IMG/VR virus record: IMGVR_UViG_3300020445_000064
Coordinates: 1-25,590 of that record
DNA from: a virus
Direction: 5' to 3' (one strand)
DNA length: 25,590 nucleotides
Part shown: positions 1 to 7,000 of the stretch, in pieces
Numbering within the stretch: the stretch's first letter is position 1
Layout of the letters: every line of letters starts with the position of its first letter
Notes under the pieces: generated by a model
What the model was told of the DNA's origin: nothing
What the model saw: only the letters and a program-made list of their open reading frames with translations
Databases searched by the model: none
Program-made: the position numbers and the translations under genes

Positions 1-473
1 TTAACAACATATCCTGCGTCACGTAATACATTTACTGCGGTCATTGCACTACCACCAGTTGTTGTGACATCCTCAAGAACAGTAACAATTGATCCTTTGG
101 GTGGTTTATTACCCTCAATGACCTCTTTTGTTCCGTATCCTTTGGGATTCTTGCGGATAATAAGAGCATCAATATGTCTGTTGCCCTTATAATATGCTTT
201 TTGTGCAATACCACAGACCAATGGATCAGCTCCTAGAGTTAATCCACCCACTGCAACCGCACCCTTCTCAACAAACTTGATCATAAGATGAGCAAGCAAT
301 GCATTACCCTCACATGACAGTGTGACAGGTTTACAATTGACATAATGTTCTGACTCTTTGCCAGATGACAGTGTAAACTGTCCGTGTCTGTATGCTTTCT
401 CTTTCAGCAATTGAAGCAGAGTTTCTCTATGCTTCATATCGTCATGAGGAATAGCATTCTGGTATGGTTTCAT
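1..473 (-). CDS. pyrE: Orotate phosphoribosyltransferase, 3' end cut by window edge
   Basis: OPRTases join orotate to PRPP to make OMP, the step before UMP in pyrimidine synthesis; cytosolic. I translated this by hand from ATG at 473-471 and read 157 open codons to the window edge. Seen: the substrate segment FTLSSGKES..YVNCK (residues 33-48), GGLTLGADP, the catalytic-loop segment IRKNPKGYGTK (106-116) and the PRPP-binding motif VLEDVTTTGGSA (about 132-143). Together these are diagnostic for the OPRT type of phosphoribosyltransferase. Family members run about 180-215 aa, so roughly 30-50 residues lie outside the window. The ATG sits in an ATGA overlap with the stop of the preceding gene, so translation is probably coupled; I see no strong Shine-Dalgarno. 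pyrE is a host-like metabolic gene that would feed pyrimidine supply during phage DNA synthesis (inference). Confidence 0.92.
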   Translation of the reverse strand, partial: MKPYQNAIPHDDMKHRETLLQLLKEKAYRHGQFTLSSGKESEHYVNCKPVTLSCEGNALLAHLMIKFVEKGAVAVGGLTLGADPLVCGIAQKAYYKGNRHIDALIIRKNPKGYGTKEVIEGNKPPKGSIVTVLEDVTTTGGSAMTAVNVLRDAGYVV

Positions 474-1072
474 TTCAATTTCAAACTCATTAGTTTTTTA
501 TAGAATGGACCTACAACAACACCTTCACCATATTGGTAGTGTTCTTTCAATAGCTCCTTATTGATGTAATGTACTCTAAGCATAGGATAATCAATCCAAT
601 TAGCATAAGTCCAAGAGCAAGAACGGACATATCTGTTCCCCTCTGTCTCACATATACGAACGATTTGTTCATCAAGTCTATCAGCAATGGCATCAAACGT
701 GAACTCTACAACATATATTAGCATACCTTCGGCAAAAAGGGAAGAGATGATAGGTAAGTTAACACTACAATCTTTCTTCCACCTCTTACGAGTATAATCG
801 TTGAAGCATCCACCGCCATTGGTACGCTTGCCAGTATAATTCTTTGGTTTGATCTCTTTCTCTACACCATTTATATCTATAGCATCACGACCTAGCTTTC
901 CTGGAATTGTTTTGCATCCAGCAACTGCTGCTGTTATCTGCTCACGCAAAGATGAACTGTTTGAATCTGCCATGTACTCTTTGTACAGTTCTTCAAACAG
1001 TTCACCCTGATTCTTGGTTGGTTTACCCAACGCACGATCAACAGCAAGTTTTAATAATTGGGTTGAGAACAT
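470..1072 (-). CDS. Hypothetical protein, possible PD-(D/E)XK-type nuclease
   Basis: A 200-aa soluble protein that I do not recognise by name. Its N-terminal half is helical (KNQGELFEELYKEYM, then LREQITAAVAG). Residues 61-75 read GRDAIDINGVEKEIK, which fits the D...ExK metal-binding core of PD-(D/E)XK nucleases (D63 or D66, E73, K75). A basic stretch NDYTRKRWKKD and the hydrophobic strand GMLIYVVEFTF follow. The motif alone is weak evidence; the rest of the fold is not proven. I chose ATG at 1072 over the upstream TTG at 1078 because it gives the TAATG junction (1-base overlap) with the preceding gene's stop. Downstream it overlaps pyrE by 4 bases. As an early-type phage gene it could act on host DNA or on competing phage DNA, but that is conjecture. 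Confidence 0.75.
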   Translation of the reverse strand: MFSTQLLKLAVDRALGKPTKNQGELFEELYKEYMADSNSSSLREQITAAVAGCKTIPGKLGRDAIDINGVEKEIKPKNYTGKRTNGGGCFNDYTRKRWKKDCSVNLPIISSLFAEGMLIYVVEFTFDAIADRLDEQIVRICETEGNRYVRSCSWTYANWIDYPMLRVHYINKELLKEHYQYGEGVVVGPFYKKLMSLKLK

Positions 1073-1359
1073 TAGCAAGCACCAAGAAAATCTCCTTTAC
1101 GTTTAAATCCCCACTTATCATAAATGACTGGGAATGTGGTTGCTTTATATCTTAGCTCCTCATACTCTTCTTGTGGTAGATCCCACCACAATATCTTCCA
1201 TACATTACGTGCATTTCTACACTTACGAGACTTGAATAAGTTCATTTTCCACTTGCGTTCAGTCTCTTCAAATGTAGGTGGATACTGTTTGTATAATGCC
1301 TGTGCATTCACAGTATTATACTTGGCATTGTCATAATGCTGGTAATAAAACTTAGTCAT
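1072..1359 (-). CDS. Hypothetical protein, 95 aa, basic and aromatic-rich
   Basis: Function unknown. The protein is rich in Tyr, Trp, Lys and Arg: an N-terminal Tyr-rich stretch (FYYQHYDNAKYNT), a basic centre (ERKWKMNLFKSRKCRNARN) and the segment VWKILWWDLPQEEYEELRYK at about residues 53-72. There is no signal peptide or membrane segment, and no cysteine clusters. The basic centre would be compatible with nucleic-acid binding, but no known motif is visible. Its ATG at 1359 overlaps the preceding stop in an ATGA junction, with AAGGTG just upstream as a possible ribosome site. Its TAA overlaps the next ATG by one base. These couplings, and lack of any other open frame here, support it as a real gene. 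Confidence 0.75.
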   Translation of the reverse strand: MTKFYYQHYDNAKYNTVNAQALYKQYPPTFEETERKWKMNLFKSRKCRNARNVWKILWWDLPQEEYEELRYKATTFPVIYDKWGFKRKGDFLGAC

Positions 1360-1583
1360 GCACCTTGTAATGATAGTGAGTTGTGATAGATTTGCTTAGT
1401 GTTTAAGCATGTCTTGTGAATGTTAAAGAGTAACTCAAAGTTTACTCCTTCCCAGTCCTCCCATTCTGACACATAATCAGAGTTATCAAAATCTCCTGTG
1501 CCATCTGTGAACTGTGGGCATGATCTAAATTCTAGGTCATCATCAACCCAGAATAGTCTGCCAAATGCTTCTGAACTGTACAT
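1356..1583 (-). CDS. Small acidic hypothetical protein, 75 aa
   Basis: Function unknown; it resembles small acidic proteins I associate with cyanophage genomes, but I cannot name a family. The N-terminal two-thirds is strongly acidic and aromatic (LFWVDDDLEFRSCPQF, then DGTGDFDNSDYVSEWEDWEGV), followed by a His/Asn-containing C-terminus (FNIHKTCLNTKQIYHNS). No membrane segment is seen. It is the first gene of the promoter-distal unit: ATG at 1583 lies directly below the structured leader, with ACAGGTTAAATCA before it (a weak AGGT ribosome site). Its TGA overlaps the next ATG by 4 bases. Confidence 0.8.
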   Translation of the reverse strand: MYSSEAFGRLFWVDDDLEFRSCPQFTDGTGDFDNSDYVSEWEDWEGVNFELLFNIHKTCLNTKQIYHNSLSLQGA

Positions 1584-1587
1584 TGAT

Positions 1588-1701
1588 TTAACCTGTAAAT
1601 GGAGTGTTGAGAGAGTGGGGCATCATGACGGGTTTCACCCGAATGCCCAAATTTACCCTACGGGAATCGCTTACACCTGAACCCCCACCACTTTCAACCA
1701 T
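1588..1701 (-). CDS. Possible 37-codon ORF inside the structured leader
   Basis: In the same frame as the ORF at 1738-1794, after two stop codons, an ATG at 1701 opens 37 codons (MVESGGGSGVSDSRRVNLG..., ending PFTG) that stop four bases before the ATG of the 75-aa gene. Such a position could couple the two. No good ribosome site is seen before it, the composition (Gly/Ser/Arg) is that of GC-rich RNA-coding sequence, and it covers the compound hairpin. More likely a by-product of structured RNA than a gene. Confidence 0.15.
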   Translation of the reverse strand: MVESGGGSGVSDSRRVNLGIRVKPVMMPHSLNTPFTG

Positions 1702-1737
1702 CAGTCTTATGTGTGCTGTGATAGGTTTCTACCAACC

Positions 1738-1794
1738 TCATGTCCATGCTTCTAAGTCATGGCGGTCAGTAGGTTTGGGGCGTAGGAACCACAT
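1738..1794 (-). CDS. Possible 18-codon leader ORF
   Basis: Reads MWFLRPKPTDRHDLEAWT followed by TGA. A GAGGG ribosome-site-like sequence (1797-1801) lies a few bases before the ATG, which is why I list it. Against it: the predicted start of transcription from the late-type promoter at 1804-1811 falls near 1797, leaving almost no leader for a ribosome, and the ORF overlaps two hairpins. It could be a leader peptide, a decayed coding frame or chance. Confidence 0.2.
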   Translation of the reverse strand: MWFLRPKPTDRHDLEAWT

Positions 1795-1803
1795 ATCCCT
1801 CAA

Positions 1804-1811
1804 CATTTATA
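1804..1811 (-). promoter_or_regulatory. T4-late-type promoter TATAAATG
   Basis: Minus strand reads ATTATATAAATGTTGAGG, one mismatch from the T4 late promoter TATAAATA (cyanophage form NATAAATA). It lies immediately below the terminator at 1820-1844 and above the leader and the 75-aa gene, which is where a new transcription unit must begin. The AT-rich TATTATA part could also serve as a sigma-70 -10 element, but I see no TTGACA at the right distance. Confidence 0.45.
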
Positions 1812-1819
1812 TAATAGCA

Positions 1820-1844
1820 TTAAAATGCCCCCTGTATAGGGGGC
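1820..1844 (-). terminator. Intrinsic terminator after the tail operon
   Basis: Minus strand has a perfect 6-bp all-GC stem GCCCCC / GGGGGC (1844-1839 with 1832-1827) with the 6-nt loop TATACA, followed by ATTTTA. It starts 23 bases below the stop of the 2OG oxygenase gene. The T-run is only four, but the stem is strong and the position, between two units read in the same direction, is right. No T-run follows on the plus strand. Confidence 0.8.
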
Positions 1845-1867
1845 CTGTGACAGTTTGTAATGTGTCT

Positions 1868-2491
1868 CTATTTTAACGTGAGTTGGTTACCATATCCTAT
1901 ATTAACACCATCACCACCACCAACTGTACCTTTAAAGAATGTGTTAAATGATAATGACCAACGATCCAGCTCCACAGGTGGCACACCATGTGCTACCTTA
2001 GATGGGAACATAACCAACTTACCATCTTCATGGTCTACACTCTCATACATCATATCACCGTATGGGAATTCAAATCCACGAAATACTTCATTAATATCAG
2101 TACCAAAATATAATGGTTGATTACCCTCAGTGCCAATAAAGAACACACCAGATATAATACTATTAGAATGTTGATGCATTGTATGTTCTACTCCTGGCAT
2201 TAAATGATTAACCCACGAGTCTGTAATATAAAACTCAACATCACCAACAATCTTATACACATCATGTGCAAAGTTATTAATATGTCCTTGAATCCATTGA
2301 CTAAGAGATGATAGCTCCTCACGCTGAAGAATCTGAAGATCTCTACTATGTCGTTTCCCACCACCTATAATTTCACTATTTCTACCTATCATGGTGGATC
2401 TGATGTACCCTCTCTCATCTGAGGATAAAGAATAATGCTCTGTTGTCTCATATAAAATAGGACCGAGAAACTTCCTACTAGTGTATGTCAT
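1868..2491 (-). CDS. 2OG-Fe(II) oxygenase family protein
   Basis: A 207-aa protein of the double-stranded beta-helix dioxygenase type that uses 2-oxoglutarate, O2 and Fe(II); the substrate is unknown. Seen: the core motif HTMHQHSNSIISGVFFI (residues 103-119, with the HxH pair H106/H108), then GKLVMFPSKVAHGVPP (157-172) with the distal His H168, then DRWSLSFN with Arg177 in the place of the 2-oxoglutarate-binding Arg. This order matches the small phage and bacterial oxygenase family TIGR02466. W93 and N95 before the motif also fit. The length is usual. ATG at 2491 overlaps the preceding stop by 4 bases. It is the last gene of the tail unit, directly before the terminator. It might hydroxylate a structural protein or act on host metabolism; neither is shown. 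Confidence 0.85.
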   Translation of the reverse strand: MTYTSRKFLGPILYETTEHYSLSSDERGYIRSTMIGRNSEIIGGGKRHSRDLQILQREELSSLSQWIQGHINNFAHDVYKIVGDVEFYITDSWVNHLMPGVEHTMHQHSNSIISGVFFIGTEGNQPLYFGTDINEVFRGFEFPYGDMMYESVDHEDGKLVMFPSKVAHGVPPVELDRWSLSFNTFFKGTVGGGDGVNIGYGNQLTLK

Positions 2492-2715
2492 AATGCAAAT
2501 TTAGTAAATGATACACATGTCATAAATGATAGCATTGTTACTACATCCCAAGCTCTTGTTCTAATAAAGAATGGTATGCTCATGAGACATGCAACTGCAT
2601 GTATCATTGTACCAATGACCACATTAACGTGAACTATAATAAAATAAGCAGTAACCACTAGGACTGACCCAACGATTCTGCTTAGAGTGTCAATTTTCAT
2701 ATAACCATCATACAT
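2488..2715 (-). CDS. Small membrane protein, up to 75 aa
   Basis: Function unknown. Almost the whole chain is hydrophobic with three likely membrane segments: about residues 14-29 (IVGSVLVVTAYFIIVH), 32-51 and 57-73, the last two joined by IRTRAWD, a short positively charged loop. The start is uncertain: ATG at 2715 lies 16 bases after the preceding stop, and an in-frame ATG at 2700 would begin MKIDTLSR and remove five non-hydrophobic residues. Neither has a good Shine-Dalgarno. The later start looks more natural for a membrane protein. Its TGA overlaps the oxygenase ATG by 4 bases. Its place between virion and oxygenase genes says little about function. Confidence 0.75.
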   Translation of the reverse strand: MYDGYMKIDTLSRIVGSVLVVTAYFIIVHVNVVIGTMIHAVACLMSIPFFIRTRAWDVVTMLSFMTCVSFTKFAL

Positions 2716-2731
2716 GATGATGGTGGGTTTG

Positions 2732-3100
2732 TCAACCAGGATCAGGATTAGGATTTTCTACATCATCATTTGTGTATGGTATACCACCAGAAGGAGTGAT
2801 AACATAACATTCAATAAAGAAATCCTTATCAGCTAAATCTGTATTCTTTGGTAACCATGTATGTGCTGTATCTGTAGCTATACTTTGAGTATCAAATGCA
2901 TAGCATGTAATCCTGTTAGAGAATATCTCACCAACCTCATCAGTTGGTATCTCAGTATGATAGTCCTTTACTTGTGTTTGCTTTGCAGAATCAAGATTGA
3001 ACCAATTAGTATTGTCAATAACTAATACATATTTGTCTTCAACTTGAGCATACTTTTTAACAAGCTCATATAATCTGAATGGTTTCAAAGATACTAACAT
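2732..3100 (-). CDS. Hypothetical protein, 122 aa, tail-operon member
   Basis: I do not recognise the family. The sequence alternates short hydrophobic strands (KYVLVIDNTNWF, RITCYAF, FFIECYVIT) and ends in a flexible acidic tail (NDDVENPNPDPG), suggesting a small beta-rich soluble domain. It has no signal peptide or membrane segment. The ATG at 3100 forms a TAATG overlap with the probable fibre chaperone and has GGAG seven bases upstream, so it is probably translated in step with it. A role in fibre assembly or as a minor structural protein is plausible from position only. Confidence 0.75.
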   Translation of the reverse strand: MLVSLKPFRLYELVKKYAQVEDKYVLVIDNTNWFNLDSAKQTQVKDYHTEIPTDEVGEIFSNRITCYAFDTQSIATDTAHTWLPKNTDLADKDFFIECYVITPSGGIPYTNDDVENPNPDPG

Positions 3101-4029
3101 TATAATACTCCATCTTGAATGTTTTGTAGGAGCTGCTCAAGATAATCTTGATTAGCTTTATCATTGTCTGCTTTAATCCTAGTTGTTTGAACTTCAGGAT
3201 TACCAGTAAACTTCTGTTGGAAATCACTTACCATAATACGTGTATTATTATCTGTCTCATCAGATGTTGCAACCTTAGCAGCAATATAAAATGACATCTT
3301 TTGAGCAAATGTAGATAATGTATTAGAACTCATCTTCCAGAAATGATATGAACTGGTAAGATAATCAGCAGTAACACCTTGATCACCAATAGCTGCTGTT
3401 ACATCATCATCAATTGGTAGATCCTTTCTCTTTAAATACTCAGTTGGTGTGATAGGAAATACAACATCAAATGGTGTAGCTGCTGTCTGAAGCTCAGGCA
3501 AATCTCTTATGTATGTTCTATATTGTTTCCACAATGCAATAGTAGCAGCATCATATGGTGAATCACTACCAACAGCATAGTCACAATCCATAAGTAAGAA
3601 CTTTCTTACATATCCTATTCTCTTCCATGTTATGGCATTAGTTCTAGCATATTCTTTCTGTAATACTGATTCGTATCCTTCTTCTTGAATATCTTTATAC
3701 TCAACAAACTTATCAATCATCTTCTGACGTAGGTCAGTGACATCATACTCAGCTGCACCAGCAGGATCAAATTCATATGATGACCATGAACCTTCGTTAG
3801 TTTTAAAGTTCTTCTTATACTTTGTTCTTTGAATTAGAAATGTGCCATCTAATCTATAAACAAACATCTCAAGTTTATCCTTGGCACTGTCCCACAATGG
3901 ATAGAGGATAGGGACAATATCACTCTCCCAATAATCATCATTGATTTCTTTTCGGATACTCTTGTATTGAATGGATCTATCCAAAGTATTTACAAGAATC
4001 TCAACATTCGGTGTTGTTGATACTGCCAT
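3100..4029 (-). CDS. Probable tail-fibre assembly chaperone-like protein
   Basis: A 309-aa protein directly downstream of three fibre genes. Residues 139-197 read GYVRKFLLMDCDY..., then DSPYDAATIALWKQYRTYIRDLPE, then PFDVVFPITP. This is the pattern of phage tail-fibre assembly and XkdW-like proteins: R..LL..(S/C)D, then W..YR..(L/I)RDLP, then a proline-rich end. In those families the module sits at the C-terminus of a chaperone that helps fibre trimers fold. Here it is central, flanked by a ~135-residue N-terminal part and a ~110-residue C-terminal helical part (DNDKANQDYLEQLLQNIQ), so the protein is longer than typical. ATG at 4029 lies 7 bases below the preceding stop. The assignment is by motif and context; an uncharacterised structural protein is the alternative. 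Confidence 0.65.
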   Translation of the reverse strand: MAVSTTPNVEILVNTLDRSIQYKSIRKEINDDYWESDIVPILYPLWDSAKDKLEMFVYRLDGTFLIQRTKYKKNFKTNEGSWSSYEFDPAGAAEYDVTDLRQKMIDKFVEYKDIQEEGYESVLQKEYARTNAITWKRIGYVRKFLLMDCDYAVGSDSPYDAATIALWKQYRTYIRDLPELQTAATPFDVVFPITPTEYLKRKDLPIDDDVTAAIGDQGVTADYLTSSYHFWKMSSNTLSTFAQKMSFYIAAKVATSDETDNNTRIMVSDFQQKFTGNPEVQTTRIKADNDKANQDYLEQLLQNIQDGVL

Positions 4030-4036
4030 GATTTTA

Positions 4037-7000
4037 CTAGAATGCCTTTATTAGATATTTAGCCCTGTGATACCTAGTGATCAAAGGAATAGGTGTTGTT
4101 GGTGTTGCAGTTGCAGTAACTGATATTGGTGTTGATGTTGATAGAGAGAATGTACCATCAGAGAATCTAATGTTAGATTCAGATGCTGTACATGTCTTCC
4201 TAAGAACATTCAATCCACTATCAGGACCACATGTTCCTTCATTACCAGGTAATGTAGCGTTGGAAGCTGGGGTGAACTCCTGTGTAGTAACTGGTCCATA
4301 AACTAGACCAATTTCTGCCAATCCAAAGTTATCATTTGTGTCAGTATTATCACCACCACTTGGTCTAGTCTGACTTAGATATAGATATATGCCACTAGTT
4401 CTAGCATTATTATTCTCATCAAGTTCAACTTCATACTCCTCATAACCAGCAGAAGTAACACCATTACTTACAATCTCTTGTAAGAATGTTGGAGCTGCTT
4501 GTTCTATTGAAGTCTTATAGTATAGGTACAATGGTTCTTCAGGTGAATCACCACCATTACTACCATTACCTTTGATGACATTAAATACCATCTTCTCAAC
4601 ACTCTTTAAGTTAAGTGGTCCAACATTCATATATCTATTACCATCACCTGTAAAATTAATATAATTAGTCGCTTGAGCAGAAGCAGCAGGGAATGTTCCA
4701 GAACTAGGAGCTACAACAACCATGTCATCACTACCACTATGCCATATAGCAGCAGCTGCATTTGCTACTCCAATAGTATCATGTGTCCAATCTGGAGTAC
4801 CAGGATATCCAGGAACTTCATAGAACCTACCAGCAGGTGTAGTATATCCTGTAATTGTACCAGAACCAGGAATTATACCTTCAGCTATAATTTGTACATA
4901 TCCATTTGAAGCACCCTGAGAATTACCACCAGCTCCACCATTACCAGCAGAACCCATTGTAATAGTAAATCCAGTTTCTATCTCTTCACCCTGTATTGTA
5001 AATGATACCCAAGCACCTGATCCACCTCCACCACCAGAAGGATTTGTAGTATCACCCTCATAATGTACTGTGAAGTTTGCATATCCAGCACCTGATGATC
5101 CATTACTGGATACATTAGCACTCTTTAAATATGTACCATTATATGCAGAACGTCCAGCTTGTCCACCAGCTCCTGATCCTGTTGCACTGTGACCAGCACC
5201 AGCAACTCCTCCTTGTCCACCATTACCAGCACCAGCGGGGCCAAATCCACCGCCTCCACCACCACCGCCTCCAGCGGTACATGATGATTCACCTCCACCC
5301 ATTTGTGAAGTATTAGTTCCTGGTCCAATAGATGGTGCATTATATAATCCACTTGGATTGTTAATACCAGCTCCACCAGTCCAACATAAGTCAACGATAC
5401 CAGCGTCATTATCACCGCCGCCACCGCCGCCTCCTCCACCGCCGCCACCAGCACCAGCTATCCAGCCTGTTGCAGCAGCAATTGCAGTTGCTCCACCACC
5501 AGCACCACCTGATGATCCATTACCCCAATATCCCATTCCACCATATCCACCTTGAGCAGCACCAGATCCACCAGTATTATTTCTTGGTTCTATACTATTA
5601 TCAGCATAATCATTACGTCCTTGACCACCTTGACCACCAACAATAATAGTTTGGAAATTAGTAACTAAAGTACTACCATCGCCAGTAACAGCAGTTAATC
5701 TTTGTCCGTTACCACCAGGTCCACCCAATCCATTAGAATCATTCTGACATCCACTGGTTTTATTTGCATTACCATTACCACCAGCACCACCAGATATATC
5801 AATATCAATCTTAGAAACTGTTGTTAGAGCAGGAAGATTTGAATCTTGCAATACATTATAACTGTAGTTACCAGCACCACTAAAATTCTTTGTGAAGCTA
5901 CCAGAATTAGGTGTTGTAGAAAATCCTCCATCTCCACCATTACCTGATTCTGCTTGTGGTCCTCCACCAATATATCCACCAGGTGGTATGTATCCTTCAG
6001 TAGTACCTGAACCACCACTAGTTCCATCTTGTCCAGTTAATTGCTGATCTAAACTGAACCCATTTGCCATTGTTAATTGATTAGCATTTGCTCCTAAACT
6101 AAATGTGCCACCTGATCCACCGTTACCTCCAGATGTTCCAGATGCACCACCTCCACCACCACCAACTGTGATAGTATGTTGAACATTATTTAATGTGAAT
6201 GAACATGTAATGTCACCACCATTTGAACCATTACCGTCACTTCCACCACCACCTCCACCAGGAGCTACCAAGGTGACTGTATATTTCTTTGTGTTAGGAT
6301 TACTATCATTTAAAGTCTTGAATATTGTTCCACTACTATCCAAAGTATTATTATATCTTTCCACATAAGATCCTGGTGGATATGTTATTGATGGCTTACC
6401 ACCAATAGAAGTAGCAGAATCAACAACATATACTCTGGGTTCAGGTGTTGTTGTTACATCCTCAAAATATCCAGCTGCTTCTCTAATCGTACCTCCAGCA
6501 TTACCAGTAGCTGCTGTTGGTTGATTATCTGATGGTGGTTCAACTCTAAGTGATTGTGCAGCATGTCCTGTCTGAACTACTTGGAAACTTCCATCATATC
6601 CTGTTCCAGCACTTGCAATGGTAACCCAATCACCAATAGAAATACCATGTTCTACTGGTGTATTGACAATAATATATGTACCATCCCAAGTAATACTTGA
6701 GTATGATACAGTTGGTGGTTCAGTAATCCTATAAAGATAACAACCAGGATTATTTGGATCTTCTATCCTATCACCAATACCAGCACTATTACCATAAGTT
6801 GATGTAACAGCATTTGTTGGTCTGATGTTTGTTAATCCATGAGCATGACCTAATGGTATCTCATCAGAAGTACTTGGGAAGAAGTTAAGAACACCACCTT
6901 TAGCATCTCTATATGCAGTAGTAAATGAATCAACACCACCAAGTGATGCTTCAAACATACTATTTGTCTGACTATTCAATAGATAATGCTGGTGTTCTAC

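Larger units (their letters stand above)
1588..1800 (-). ncRNA. Candidate structured 5' leader RNA
   Basis: This stretch has no convincing gene and is GC-richer than its flanks (about 50% by hand count over 1611-1800, against about 38% in the 60 bases after 1860). On the minus strand it can form: CCATG/CATGG (1758-1762 with 1744-1748, 9-nt loop); AGGTT/AACCT (1734-1738 with 1723-1727, 6-nt loop); and a compound hairpin GGGCAT/ATGCCC (1643-1648 with 1618-1623) closed by CGGGT-GAA-ACCCG (1637-1641 with 1629-1633). GTGGGG (1683-1688) can also pair with CCCCAC (1615-1620), which competes with the compound hairpin. It lies between a late-type promoter and the first gene of the lower unit, so it would be that mRNA's leader. 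It may be a cis-regulatory RNA or riboswitch; cyanophages are known to carry structured RNAs such as the wcaG and manA motifs, but I could not test membership. Confidence 0.5.

Noticed and set aside
1073-1078. TTG start for the 200-aa gene
   Set aside because: ATG at 1072 in a TAATG overlap is better and matches the coupling seen at other junctions.
907-1155. Plus-strand ORF of 82 codons
   Set aside because: Overlaps two coupled minus-strand genes, no ribosome site, composition of antisense sequence.
1590-1800. tRNA gene in the intergenic region
   Set aside because: GGGGGTTCAGG looks like the start of a T-arm, but the loop is too long and no cloverleaf with acceptor and anticodon stems can be formed.
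1604-2120. Plus-strand ORFs across the intergenic region and oxygenase gene
   Set aside because: They lie antisense to the leader and to a clear oxygenase; no promoter or ribosome site on the plus strand.
5414-5449. Poly-Gly run as a sequencing artefact
   Set aside because: The frame stays open on both sides and the Gly codons are mixed, which a homopolymer-type error would not produce.
5125-5454. Minus-strand 109-codon ORF in another frame (Ala/Val-rich)
   Set aside because: Shadow frame of Gly codons (GGT read out of frame gives Val and Ala) fully inside the 1524-aa gene.
5358-5555. Plus-strand ORF with a poly-proline run
   Set aside because: It is the antisense reading of the glycine-rich zone (acc/gcc/tcc triplets) and has no start signals; the minus-strand fibre frame explains it.
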